A DNA stretch of 64,000 nucleotides from Lantana camara (lineage: Eukaryota > Streptophyta > Magnoliopsida > Lamiales > Verbenaceae), in assembly GCA_037501455.1 (NCBI GenBank), contig CM074865.1, forward strand, positions 51,478,501 through 51,542,500, written 5' to 3'. Shown here in pieces: positions 10,416 through 20,692 of this stretch. The notes beneath the pieces were generated by a model. The model saw only the letters and a list, made by a program, of their open reading frames with translations, was not told where the DNA came from and searched no databases. Position 1 is the stretch's first letter. Every line of letters begins with the position of its first letter. A program made the translations under genes and the position numbers.

Positions 10416-13400
10416 TGTAGCACCCCGGAGCGCAACGCACTATACCCCCACACTGTAGCCCGACATGTGTAGGGAAATGAAAACTCCGCACACGCACCAG
10501 CCCCAGCGAACGGGTGACAAACAAAAACCCACACATTAGCTAGGCGGTCTAGACCCTAATACAGAGTGCGCATAACAAAAATGAAATAAAAAACGGAAGC
10601 CCAGGATTCAAATACAAACATACATGCTCAAATTAATACATATTATACATATCATGCCCATCCAAGGCTAAATAAATCATACAGGGGTCAAAGCTCAAAT
10701 TCTAAGTCATAACTTAAAGGAACTTCATATATAACTTAATCATAAAACCAAATGCGAAAATGAAAGATGCAAAGACTCGAACAAACTAAACAACAGACCG
10801 CCGCCTAGCACGCACCAACCTGCACCTACAACTCAACGAAACCAAAGGGAAAAAGAAGACAACGAGGAGGCGTCAGTCCTAAAGACTGGTGAGGGGGCTA
10901 ACACACTCACACATACGTATACATAGAGCAGAGCATATTCAAAATTAGGAGGTTCATGAACCGAGGCATGGTTTTTGCAAGCCAAATCATTTAACACGTG
11001 ATAATAATTATAAGGAAAAACAATTAAGGCCGAAGGCCAAAATCAACCAAATTTTAGTATTTATGAATCCACTCCCGTTTCACAAACCGAGTTCAAAATC
11101 ACACACATGATTCGGCGAGTACCAGCCTCGGACCACCTAACTCCGTTCATAAATCAAAGCTTAAATCAAAACAAAACATAATTCCGAATCAGACAACAAA
11201 CCTCTCCTCCGGGTGATGGCAGGGTGGCGCCACCCCGACCATCGATCCAACAGTATGGGTCGTGAGTTTCATGACGCTCACGCCCGAGGACTCCTTCCAC
11301 CACCAAGCCTCCTAGTGGGTTCAGGGTTGATCCTTAAGTTGAAGACCGTACTAGGGAATACCCGACGGCCCACACCGTCCCGAGTCTCCTTCGCACAAAT
11401 CTCCGGGGCCCAATCAAATTGTTCAAAAGTTCATAATTTTCAAAGAATCATAATTTTCAGAACCTAACTCTCCATCCTAAACATACTCACACCAACTCTT
11501 TTCAAAACAAACAAACGAAAATATTTCTTACATATACATAAAAGCGTTTTCAAATATTTATAACAAAAGGGCCAAAATCCCACAAAATACTTATCAAATA
11601 TATATCTAATTACTTATACATATACCTAGGTCGCATACGAGCCTAAATCACATCAAAGGTCATAGGTCGTAATAACTAAACCAAAGAAACCTCACCTTGT
11701 CGACCATGACGAACAAAACGGAACGGAACACACCAAAGAGACCACCTCCTTCCCTCGAAACAAAGCTCTGAACAAAACAAAGGACGAAAGACAAACTTAG
11801 ACTCACATATGAACCATAGAGATGCTCGACATATGCATATGGATGCAAATGATGCAATTCACTTCATATAAATTCACACTTAGGCATAACGAGGCAAATA
11901 ACGAAATATCAAACAAATAATTAACAAACTAAACTCATAATGCATCAATTAGAATCCTAACTTATCATATAATATCATGTTAGGAGCATTCATAAATTTA
12001 AAGTTCATTCAAGAGGCAAAAGGAGTGCAATGAATTACCATATAATGCATGCAAGTTCCTATTAAACTATAAGTCTTTAAAATCATATCAAATAAATTCA
12101 TAAATTTCACAAAGCACGCATAACATATAATACACTTGTTAAGAGCACATTTCGTATCATATACGAGCAAGGAAACACAATACATATCATATCATACAAA
12201 GCACACAAACAAAGTACGAAAGCCATACACGTAAGTTCAAATTCTTGTGATCCTATCATTTAAAATTTTCAAATTAAAACACATAAAATTCGTATTAATA
12301 GGTTTAACAATAAACACAATACATATCTTATAGTATACATATATACACACGTATATATATACATACTTGCATTTAACATTTACAAAACAAATATTATTAT
12401 ATATCATATACATATATACACAGCACACGTAATATATACATATATGCAATTAACATTTACACCACATGTATTATTATATATATATACAGCACCCACAAAG
12501 TTTACATTTGCAAACCAACTAAATCATGCTTGGAATTGGTAAAGGCAAGCAATTAGGTACAACCATGCATTAAAAGAACGAACAAAGAAAATAAATGAAC
12601 AACACAGAAGCTCACGAAAAATGCATGAAATGGGGTCGCGCCCCAATACAGCAGAAAGGTGGTCACGCAGTTCCACCAGCTCCGCAGCCCATATGTCGAA
12701 ACCAGGGTAAAAATGGGTTGCGGCCTCTACCAAAATTGCACTAATCTCGGTCACGGCCGCGACCCTCGACGCGGCAAGAGCAAAACAGGGTAACAGCAAC
12801 AAAAACTCACCCTAAACCAAGCCTAAACCATTCTAGCACGCAAGGGAAAGATAATACAACATTTATACATCATACTCAGCTCATATACCATGCAATAATC
12901 GAACAAACATGCAAGGAAATGGAAGAGATTGGATCAAACACTCATGCTCTTCATTTTCATACAAAATGCATTAATGGAAACCTTCAATAAATGTAACCTA
13001 CCTCTGATATGAGTTCATACAATTAATAATGGATGTCATAAGGTCATAAATGATGCATCAAATCAACAATAATGAAAAGATATCATGCCAAATTCATCAA
13101 ATCTCCACAAGCCCCTTACTATTCATCTAATGATCCATAGCATGCTCTAAACTCAACCAAAATCAGCCAAAGAGCACTCTAAAGAAAGAAGAGAAGATGG
13201 ACTACAAGATTCTAGACATACCCTTCAAATTTGAGGCGAATCCGAGGTGTATGGAGCAAGAAATGACCAAAGTGAATAGTATTTCCCCTTTCTCCTCTCT
13301 CTCGGTATGAACTATTGCTTTCCTTCTCTTTCTTAGCTTGGAATCCGAATGAGGAGCAAATGGGTTGAAAGAGGGTTAAGTTAGGGTAAAATGGGTTCAA

Positions 13401-13949
13401 GTATGGGGCTATTCGGATAAGAAACGGACCGGTTATGTTTAAAATGGACGAATATGGCAAAGCTATCAAACGGGTCGTGTTTCGGGCTTAAAAAATTACA
13501 AAGTCAGGTTCCAAGGCTTTCATTCTTCATTACGTGTCCGACACTTCTTCCAGAATTCAAATCCAAATTCCCGAACCTCCGTTACGCCTTCCGGAACACA
13601 AGGTGCGCTAAAATATGTTAGGCACTCGTATCCCTTAACAAATAAAACGGTTCAAGAACCGTATCAAACGAACTCAAAACTTAAAACAAGTACGTAGACA
13701 AATTCATATCACACATATTTCATGCATATCCTGTAGTCACGTACTTAGGAGCAAATACGGGGTCAAACGGATTGAACGGGGTCAAAACGAACAAATTACT
13801 TAACAAAACATAACAAATAATTATTCAAATATTCTATTTGGCATATAATCAATTTAATAAAGATGTAATGGAATGAATAAGTAAATAAAACACGTGCGAA
13901 ACACTCTCAAAAGTGCGTACCTATATGGTCGTACGAGCGGGATGTTACA
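10416..13949 (-). repeat. G3 5' LTR, complete (3.53 kb)
   Basis: Bounded by TGTAGCACCCCGG on the left and CGGGATGTTACA on the right (plus strand), so it runs TG..CA in element orientation. Holds the CAGTC..GACTG palindrome at 10874-10888, a TA-rich microsatellite stretch around 12340-12490, and a U5 end homologous to the LARD1 LTR end. Very long for an LTR but of the same class as G5 and LARD1. No coding content. Confidence 0.88.
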
Positions 13950-14771
13950 ATGTACATTAACAAAGTATTGAAGAGATTCAATATGGAGTAAGCAAAGGTT
14001 AAGAATCTTCCTATGAGTGTAGGAACATGTCTTTCTAAGAAGACATGTCCTAAGACTAACCTTGAGAAGGAAAGAATGACTCATACACCTTATGCATCAG
14101 CAATAGGTAGCATAATGTATGCAATGTTATGTACTCGACCGGATGTGGCTTATGCACTTAGTGTAACAAGTCATCTCCAATCTGACCCTGGAGGTGGTAA
14201 CTGGGCTGCCGTGAAGAATATTCTTAAGTACTTAAAAAGTACTAAAGATTTATTCCTAGTTTACGGAGGTCAGGAAGATCTTACTATGAAAGAATACTGC
14301 GATGCAAGCTTTGCATCTGACTTAGATGATTTTAAGTCAGTGTCAGTATACATTTTTTGCCTAAACAGTGGAGCTGTGAGTTGGAAGAGTTCAAAGCAAA
14401 CGACCACTGCAGATTCGACCACTGAGGCCGAATACTTAGCTGCAAATGATGCAGCTAAGGAAGGTGTTTGGATTAGAAAGTTCATTGAAGAGTTGAATGT
14501 TGTTCCTAGCAATAAAGACCCCATTACTGTGTTTTGTGACATCACTGGGGCTGTTGCTCAAGCGAGAGAACCAAGATCTCACCAACGGACCAAGCACATT
14601 ATGAGGAAGTATCACCTAATCCGTGATATTATCAAAAGAGGAGATGTGCAAATTTAAAGGGTCGCATCAGCAGAGAACGTGGCGGATCCACTTACTAAAC
14701 CCCTTAGTCGAGAAGCTTTCCACGGTCATCTTCCGAAGATGGGACTTAGAGTAGCTTTAGAATGGCTTTGA
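13950..14771 (+). pseudogene. pol: CopA pol fragment: RT thumb and RNase H
   Basis: RNase H degrades the RNA of the RNA-DNA hybrid during reverse transcription. Visible blocks: MYINKVLKRFN, TPYASAIGSIMYAMLCTRPD, VAYALSVTSHLQSD, YCDASFASDLDDFKS (catalytic Asp), TTADSTTEAEYLAANDAAK (catalytic Glu), FCDITGAVAQARE (Asp), RTKHIMRKYHLIRD. A stop (TAA, about 14655) follows GDVQI, after which the reading continues RVASAENVADPLTKPLS to a final TGA at 14771. Another stop (TAG) lies after FNME. The FCDNTGA signature is altered to FCDITGA. About 270 residues of the usual ~1,300-residue copia polyprotein. Confidence 0.92.
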
Positions 14772-15940
14772 CGGGCAAGTGGGATATTGTTAGGAATAGT
14801 GCCCTAGAAAGCCGATTGCATGTCCGCTTTGTACTTTTCCTCATTGTAATCATAGACAATCTTTGAATAAAATAACGAATTGAGGCAACACTTCTTTATA
14901 TGCTCTTGTTTGGTATGCGTTTACTTTAGTTGTGCGTGTATGAGAACTCCACTAATCTTGATGACTTTACGACTCTACCATTTAGGTGAAATGGTTCATG
15001 AAACGAGCCCTATATCACATAAGTCATGATTAGTAAAATACTCCAAGCTGATGAGTCCTACAGATAGTGGGAGTGTCAACCGGACTTTTTTAAGGCTTGC
15101 TTGTGGGATCACGCCCTTAAGAAGGACCACCTTGTTTCATGGAGGTGCAACCTGATACGTACGTGATACATTAGGGTGCTTACTTCCACAAGTAAGTTCA
15201 CTGACGTACCCCGTGTGAGAAGATTCCTAAATGGGAAAGGAGGTTTCTATTTCAAGAAATGGAAACTTCCAGATTAGGAAATATCTCACGAGTCATTGAT
15301 GTGATTAATTGATCCTTAGACTTGAGGTTCCATGTCACTTTATGAGTTAACTCTGTAGTCTTAGGTATAATCTTTAAAGGGTGTCGCCTTAGACAACTAA
15401 TTCAAGGCTTATGCTGGGGCTGCACAAGTGACTCATGAAAGTGAATGAGAATCAAGAAAGGACCTATACTTGCATTTGCAAGGTTATCTCTTATTGTGTA
15501 AGTCATTCATATGCCACATGGAGCCCTTAGCCAAGGCAGTAGATCAAGACATCAAGAAAAGGGTTTCTTGGATTGAGATCAAATTGATATGAAATGCACT
15601 TAGCTTTAAGACCGGATTATTAGGGTTCCGATTATTCCCTTGCCCTAGATCTTTGTTGAGAGATAGTAAGTAGGAGGATTGTATCTCACATGAATTAATG
15701 CCTTAAAGGTTCTGTCGAATCGAGACATTACAATTCAGCTAGGGGTTAAACACATATTGCTAGACTATGATCGTTTAATCGGTGGAATGATTAATTAATT
15801 AGTGAATTAATTAATTAGGGTCACTGCTAATTGAATTGAGAACCTAGAGGGTCACACACAACAACTTGGTTACATGAGTTGAGGCTTTGAAATGATTAAA
15901 CGAGTTAATCGAGCCAAGAGGGTTCCACATGTGTGAATCA

Positions 15941-15994
15941 CACGTGCGGGTCACGTGAGTGGCATGTATCCTTGGGATACATATCTCACACGTG
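15941..15994 (+). promoter_or_regulatory. CopA LTR G-box cluster (three CACGTG)
   Basis: CACGTG at 15941, 15952 and 15989 in U3, about 330 bases upstream of the TATA box. Equivalent clusters occur in every other copia LTR of the window. CACGTG is the core bound by plant bZIP and bHLH factors; actual binding is inferred. Confidence 0.55.
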
Positions 15995-16322
15995 TATGTA
16001 TATATGTATGTGTTAAATAATCAATGTGTTAATTATTTAATAGACTTTGGTTTAATTTTGAATTAAAATGAAAGTCTTATTTTGGAGAAATTAATCTATT
16101 TAATTAATTATTAATTAATTATTTAGATAAATAAGTTATTTATTAATTAATAAATAAAGCATAATATTACCCAAAAGGGTTTTGGATATTTTAGCTCTCG
16201 TAAAAGTTGATTTGAATTAGAATTCAAAATCAAGGTTTGGAATTACTTGATGATAAAGTAATAAGAGAGAGGGACCAAATCCTTAGTCTAATAGGACCAG
16301 GTTCGGCCGCCCCTCCCTTTGC

Positions 16323-16348
16323 TATATATAGGGGAGCTCGAGCTCCCC
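16323..16348 (+). promoter_or_regulatory. CopA LTR core promoter: TATA box plus 18-base palindrome
   Basis: TATATATA is followed at once by GGGGAGCTCGAGCTCCCC (16331-16348), a perfect 18-base palindrome. The same pair is in the CopE LTRs (palindromes at 51553-51570 and 63464-63481, minus strand) and, with one mismatch, in both CopC LTRs (22434-22451, 41838-41855). Transcription would be expected to start within or just after the palindrome. Function is inferred from position and conservation. Confidence 0.65.
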
Positions 16349-16714
16349 TTAAGGTTAATGAACTCCTCTTGGTTCACGTGTTGAACATCATCGTTTCTCC
16401 AAGATCACATAAACCCTAGGTTAAGCCTAAACACTAACTAGAGAACTAGCATCCTTACTAGTTAGAATGTAGTCAAGTTGGTGGACTATCTCTAGAGAGC
16501 TTCAAGTTAGAAGTTTTTAATGTTTCGAGCTTTGCGAAGGAGAGGGGATCAAGCTGCGAGAAGAGCGTTCTTGGGTGGCTTGAAACGCTTCAAGAAAGAA
16601 TATTAAAAAGTAAGTTTCTTTGTATTACGAATTTGGATTCATGATTGCGAGTTTCGATCCTTTTGTTGAAAAATTTTTAAATTTCCGCTGCTTTCTGATT
16701 CCTGTTTTCCAACA

Positions 16715-17353
16715 CTATTTTTCCCGATTTTAAGGAGTTAAGGTTGGAGAAGCCTAACTTGTGGGCATCAAAATCATTTTTTCAAAACGGTTCATAAATT
16801 TTCTAAAGTATAACCTATATTACCCCTACTCCTTTTGTTTCAGACCAATATGAACCGGATATTATTGTCATATAATTATTTGTGACTATATAGTATATTT
16901 TCACACCAAGATTTTCTTGGTCAAAGGATTTCAAAAGAAAAACCTTACTTATAATCATAAACCTCAAACCTCCGTCACTTAGTCGTTTTGACTAACCCTC
17001 CTACTCTTTTAATTCATGATTTAAGGAATCCACACATCGACACCTTAGAGGTATCTTGAAGCTTTAAGGTGTCACATTTCAGTTGCTTAGGGTTATCACG
17101 AGTGCATGTACATCTTTGAATAAGCACTCTCCTGTGAAGTTAGATCTATCATTGTAATTACTTATTTAGTCTAATAATATATGTTTCGTTATATATTGTC
17201 CCCTTTTAATTGCTCAAGTTTATTTCTCCATTGCAATTTCATACTCTGGTATTGTATAATCTTGTCCGTTAGCCGGAGTATTTCTCGAGTGCTAGGTCTC
17301 ACATCCACTCGGGAAGTACAACAATGTGGGGTTGTAGTGTTAGGGGTGCTACA
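16715..17353 (+). repeat. LTR-like fragment ending GGGGTGCTACA
   Basis: No coding signature. The right end, GGGGTGCTACA at 17353, is identical to the terminal bases of the LARD1 LTR, so this may be the last 640 bases of a plus-strand gypsy LTR. No primer site follows and the left boundary is the CopA LTR end. The remaining sequence does not visibly match the other LTRs here, so the assignment is weak. Confidence 0.35.
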
Positions 17354-17583
17354 TAAACTGTTTTAACTTAGATTGATTTGAACTGTTGTAATTCGAAATT
17401 AGAAGTTCTGAATTTGCTGAAATTATGAAACTGAAAAGGGATCGGAACGGGTTCGCCGGCATGCGATGCGTGCGGGATTACGCACACCTTGTACGCGCAT
17501 AGGGCTGCACATAGCAGCCCCGCACAACAAACCCCGCCGCGTGGCAGACGCCTGGACGCGCCGAGGCACTGCTACATGAATCC
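17354..17583 (+). other. Possible proximal part of CopB leader, GC-rich
   Basis: AT-rich for about 90 bases, then strongly GC-rich with repeated GCGC steps up to the TRIM-like cluster. The GC-rich character resumes on the far side (18447-18660), as expected if a miniature element split one GC-rich leader block. There is no LTR or primer site for CopB here; its 5' LTR appears lost. Confidence 0.4.
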
Positions 17584-17765
17584 TGTGACACCCCTGTCCC
17601 ACATCGGGAAATATAAGAATTAAGTTCAGTATATATGTTAAAGAGTCCAAGTGTAACCAATGTATATCCTTTTGGGCAATGGTTTAGGCCCAATTTCAGG
17701 TTATAATCGGTGGGCTTGGAGACTTGCGCTCACGTCCAATGGGCTCGCGGACCCGGGGAGTGACA
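17584..17765 (+). repeat. TRIM-like LTR a
   Basis: Copy one of the direct repeat; begins TGTGACACCCCTGTCCC and ends ..GGAGTGACA, followed by a mutated primer site. Confidence 0.8.
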
Positions 17766-17809
17766 TATGGTATCATAACCGCTCGTCAGCCATAGGAGCT
17801 AAATGCTAT

Positions 17810-17898
17810 ACGGGGCAAAGTGCTACGCACATGGGAGCCACCTCTTGAGCCTACGGGGCAAAGTGCTACATGTGTGGGAGCCATCTCTTGAGCCTATA
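17810..17898 (+). repeat. 43-base direct repeat inside the TRIM-like element
   Basis: Two near-identical tandem units, each running from ACGGGGCAAAGTGCTAC to CTCTTGAGCCT, lie between LTR a and LTR b, followed by a partial third copy of the unit's end (GGAGCCACCTCT). Confidence 0.7.
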
Positions 17899-17991
17899 GG
17901 AGCCACCTCTAGAGTCCCAACGCAGACGAGTCGGTCATAGGCTATATGTCATGCCGCGACGAGGACGCCGCGATTCTGAAAGAGGGGTGAT

Positions 17992-18175
17992 TGTGACACC
18001 CCTGTCCCACATTGGGAAAGTATGAGAGTTAAGTTCAATATATAAGTTAAAGGGTCCAAGTATAACCAATAGATCTCCCTTTTGGGCAGTGGTTTAGGCC
18101 CAATTTCAGGTTACACTCGGTGGGCTTGGAGACCTGCGCTCGCGTCCAACCGGCCCACGGACCCGGGGCGTTACA
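17992..18175 (+). repeat. TRIM-like LTR b
   Basis: Copy two of the direct repeat, ending GGGGCGTTACA, followed by CC and TGGTATCAGAG. It therefore acts as a 5' LTR for a second internal segment as well as the 3' LTR of the first. Confidence 0.8.
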
Positions 18176-18255
18176 CCTGGTATCAGAGATGGGCCTGGGC
18201 CGGTGTTCCAGCGAGGACGGTGGGCCCCTATGGGGTGGTGGATGTGGTGCGTCCA

Positions 18256-18446
18256 TCCCACATCGGTTGGAGAGGGGAACAAAGCTTGTCTTACAAGGGG
18301 GTGGATACCTCTCCCTTGCAAACGCGTTTTCCTGGTTAGGCACCTTCGGGTTTAAATAACAACGGGAAGACCAAAACCGTGAGGCTATGTCGACTTATGG
18401 ATAGCCAAGTGGACAATATCTGCATGCGAGTTTCGGGCTGTTACAC
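18256..18446 (+). repeat. TRIM-like LTR of a second type
   Basis: Contains TCCCACATCGGTTGGAGAGG, then a CTCTCCC block and AACCGTGAGGCTATG, and ends GGGCTGTTACA. Shares only the TCCCACATCGG core with LTRs a and b, so the cluster is a chimera of two TRIM types. The left end is degenerate. Confidence 0.6.
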
Positions 18447-20283
18447 ATCCCGTCCCCCTGCCAGGCCAAGGCGCAAGGCGCGCACAACGCCTAGCAATGC
18501 GCGAGGGCTAGCGCGTTGCTGCGCGGCGTCTGCCATTGCGTCGCCTAGGCGTCCCGTACGGGCTGTGTGCATGGGACGGCCTGCTCGCGCGCGCCTTGCG
18601 GGCGTGCTTGCAGGCTGTCCCGAGCGCCTCGCGCGGACTGTCCCGGGGAGACTTTTCGTTTCGTGTTTTCCAGGTTTCGTTAAAATCCCATTTTGTAAAA
18701 TCTGATTTTAAAATTAGATTTTAATTTGATAAAATTATTTATTTAAAATAATTATAAAATTCGGGATTTTAGGAATTAAACTTATGTTCTTATTTTTTGA
18801 GAAAATAATCAATATCACTTTGAATGATATTTTTGACAAAAATTTAATTTTGAATTAATTGTTGTTTTGTCATGATCCGATGTTCGTTGAATAAATTCTT
18901 GAATAATGAACTAATATTCAAATTACTTAAGTTAATTGTAACTTGAAGTCAAGGGAATTTCAAATTTAATTGGTAAATTTAAATTCAAGCGGAATCATGC
19001 TAGTTTAGGTGATCATGGGGTAGTCTTACGTATGTTTTAAATTCTGCACATGGATGATTTCAATTGGGGTCGAAGCAACATAGTTGTGCATTTTTAATTA
19101 GAGTTCGAGCCCTACTTATGTGCGTACTGTTATGTACTTATTATGTGGCTTTCCTTATTATTGTTTTGGGCCGGGGTATGCCCCGTGTACTTGTCTATGG
19201 TCAATATGAAAATTGAGTCATATTACTTTATGTAAAGAGAGTAGAACTTAGGAAGTGAGGTTTTGATTTTCATTTTGGAGACAAACACCCATGGAATAAG
19301 AAGGATCCACAAGGAGCACTTGATGAACGGTGGTCATAAGAAGACCCCTCAAAATGTTTAGAAGGGTTTCTATTAAATTTAATAGATAGGGCGTTTTTCC
19401 ATTAAATTCTGTACTCCTATGTGATATGAATTGTCTTATGTGGCATGAATGTTAGAACTAGTGATTTTGTAGTGGCTCCCAAATTCACATATAAGATAGG
19501 ATACCCATGATCATCACATAATTAGTATCATGCTAGGATATGTTATCTGCTAATTGTTTCTGTGATGCATTTTATGTGAAACTGCATTAAACAAGACAAT
19601 TAAAATTTGGATAACATTATATGTTGGTAAGTTCATTCGAAAATCCCATTTAAATATTGGGCAAAATTTGAATAAATAGGTATTTTATCACGGTAATCAA
19701 ATTCCTAGCATTCCATCAATAGGATTTAGGACTTAATAAGTGAAACTAATTGCTGTCTCACGAGTCGTGCGATAATTAGTGTAGCTTATTAACTATTAGT
19801 TTCCTGATTACTTATTTTTAATTAATATTTCTTGACCATTTTAGAATGGGCGATATCTCACGAGTCATCGGTCGTTCTAGAGAAAGTTTGGTTGAGATCT
19901 AGTGATTGATGGGTCCTGCTCAACACTAAAGTAGATATGGCTGTCTCACGAGTCGTGGGTCCATGATTGAAAGATTAGTGATGCAAAAATAATACAAGGA
20001 ATTCCATGGAGATGGAATCGATAATTAGTACCCACCTAAAGATTCTTAGACCTTTGGATGTCTCACGAGTCATGGGTCCAAAACTAAGAATGCTTGGGAT
20101 CTTAATACCCATTGAGAAAATAAGTTTCTTCTAAACTCGTTGGGATTTCTACACTTTCTAAAAACAGTGGGAGAACATATTTCTAAAATCCTTGATAATA
20201 TGTAATCGTTATTATTCAGCATGCTCATGATTTCTTTATTTTTTCCATTTAAGATTGTAGTTCTGTGATCCTCTACAAATGAA
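18447..20283 (+). other. CopB long untranslated leader
   Basis: About 1.8 kb without an open frame precedes gag. A GC-rich block (18447-18660) is followed by AT-rich sequence. Equivalent leaders precede gag in CopC (27925-29845 plus 41265-41454) and CopE (56975-58646 plus 62630-63079), with matching segments. Four copies of a CACGAGTCGTG-like motif lie at 19759, 19859, 19947 and 20064, close to gag. A two-kilobase leader is long for a copia element. Confidence 0.75.
19759..20074 (+). repeat. Four-copy CACGAGTCGTG motif array in CopB leader
   Basis: Copies at 19759-19769, 19859-19869, 19947-19957 and 20064-20074, most embedded in TCTCACGAGTCRTGGGTCC. The core arms CACGA and TCGTG pair with each other. 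Counterparts exist in the CopC leader (28133, 28246, 28334, 28437, minus strand) and the CopE leader (57180, 57292, 57380, 57483, minus strand), with similar spacing of about 85-120 bases. Conservation across three copies suggests an RNA-level role such as packaging or dimerisation, which is inference. Confidence 0.7.
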
Positions 20284-20692
20284 ATGGCAACCAAAAACCC
20301 TTTGGTATCCATCCTCGAATCAAACAAGTTGACGGGGCCCAATTACTCTGATTGGCTTCGGAATCTAAAGATAGTTTTAGATTCTAAAAAGAGAACATAT
20401 GTTCTCTTCGAGGGAGAGCCTGTTGCTGAAGGCGAGGCTCCGACTCGGGCCGAAAGAGAGGTGATTGTGAAATGGTCTGAAGACAATCTTCAAGCCCGTT
20501 GCCTCACGTTGGCCAATATGTCCCCGGGCATGCAAAGGAAACACTAGTCAATGGATAACGCTTGGGAGATTTATGATGATCTCGAGCAATTGTACCGGCC
20601 CAAAGAGCGCATTGGAAGAGGAACTGCCAAGAGTACAAGGATACTCTAAAGAAAGGTGTGTTTATTGTTGAAGTAAATCTATCTATTGATTC
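20284..20692 (+). pseudogene. gag: CopB gag pseudogene with internal deletion
   Basis: Starts MATKNPLVSILESNKLTGP, identical to the gag starts of CopC and CopE, and continues NYSDWLRNLKIVLDSKKRTY to a TAG at about 20545 (CAG changed to TAG after QRKH). The next block, AWEIYDDLEQLYRPKER (around 20560-20610), jumps directly to the last part of the zinc knuckle, HWKRNCQEYKDTLKKGV (20610-20660). In CopC and CopE about 500 bases lie between these blocks, so most of the Gag core and the first half of the knuckle are deleted. Gag function is impossible. Confidence 0.9.

Larger units (their letters stand above)
6575..13949 (-). mobile_element. G3: Ty3/gypsy element with 3.5 kb LTR and decayed pol
   Basis: Minus-strand order: 5' LTR 13949-10416, primer site 10407-10396, gag from 10199, eroded pol to about 7703, polypurine tract 7702-7683, 3' LTR 7682-6575. 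The two LTRs share the terminus CGGGATGTTACA (plus strand) and about 1.1 kb of clear homology (6575-7682 against 12865-13949). The rest of the 3' LTR is lost at the join with G2. The right outer end abuts a copia RT reading frame exactly (13949/13950), which suggests G3 jumped into CopA. The matching left target duplication cannot be tested because that end is gone. Confidence 0.85.
13950..16714 (+). mobile_element. CopA: Ty1/copia 3' fragment (RT end, RNase H, 3' LTR)
   Basis: Starts mid-RT at the G3 boundary (MYINKVLKRFN) and continues through RNase H, polypurine tract and a full LTR. The rest of the element, which should lie on the far side of G3, is not in the window, so a deletion removed it together with the end of the G3 3' LTR. 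Confidence 0.88.
14788..16714 (+). repeat. CopA 3' LTR, complete (1.93 kb)
   Basis: Runs from TGTTAGGAATAGTGCCC to TTTTCCAACA, preceded by the polypurine tract GGCAAGTGGGATA (14774-14786). Matches the LTRs of CopC and CopE along its length. U3 carries three CACGTG boxes (15941, 15952, 15989). The TATA box and palindrome are at 16323-16348. No target duplication could be tested because the other end is lost. Confidence 0.9.
17584..18446 (+). mobile_element. TRIM-like miniature LTR element cluster
   Basis: Three short LTR-like units and two primer sites. LTR a (17584-17765, 182 bases) and LTR b (17992-18175, 184 bases) are clear copies (TGTGACACCCC..). Between them lie a degenerate Met primer site (TGGTATCATAACC, 17768), 226 bases including a direct repeat, and the purine run GAAAGAGGGGTGAT before LTR b. 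After LTR b comes a second primer site (TGGTATCAGAG, 18178), then a GGGCC-rich spacer and a third, different LTR (about 18256-18446) containing TCCCACATCGGTTGGAGAGG and ending GGGCTGTTACA, a sequence class I recognise from widespread plant TRIMs. Flanks AATCC (left) and CATCC (right) could be a decayed 5-base target duplication. No coding capacity. Confidence 0.75.

Noticed and set aside
17584..18175. Cassandra-type TRIM with a 5S rRNA promoter
   Set aside because: I could not find the 5S internal promoter boxes in these LTRs.
18379..18705. 108-codon open frame in the GC-rich leader
   Set aside because: Open because the sequence is GC-rich; rich in Arg and Ala, overlapping frames also open, and in a copia leader.
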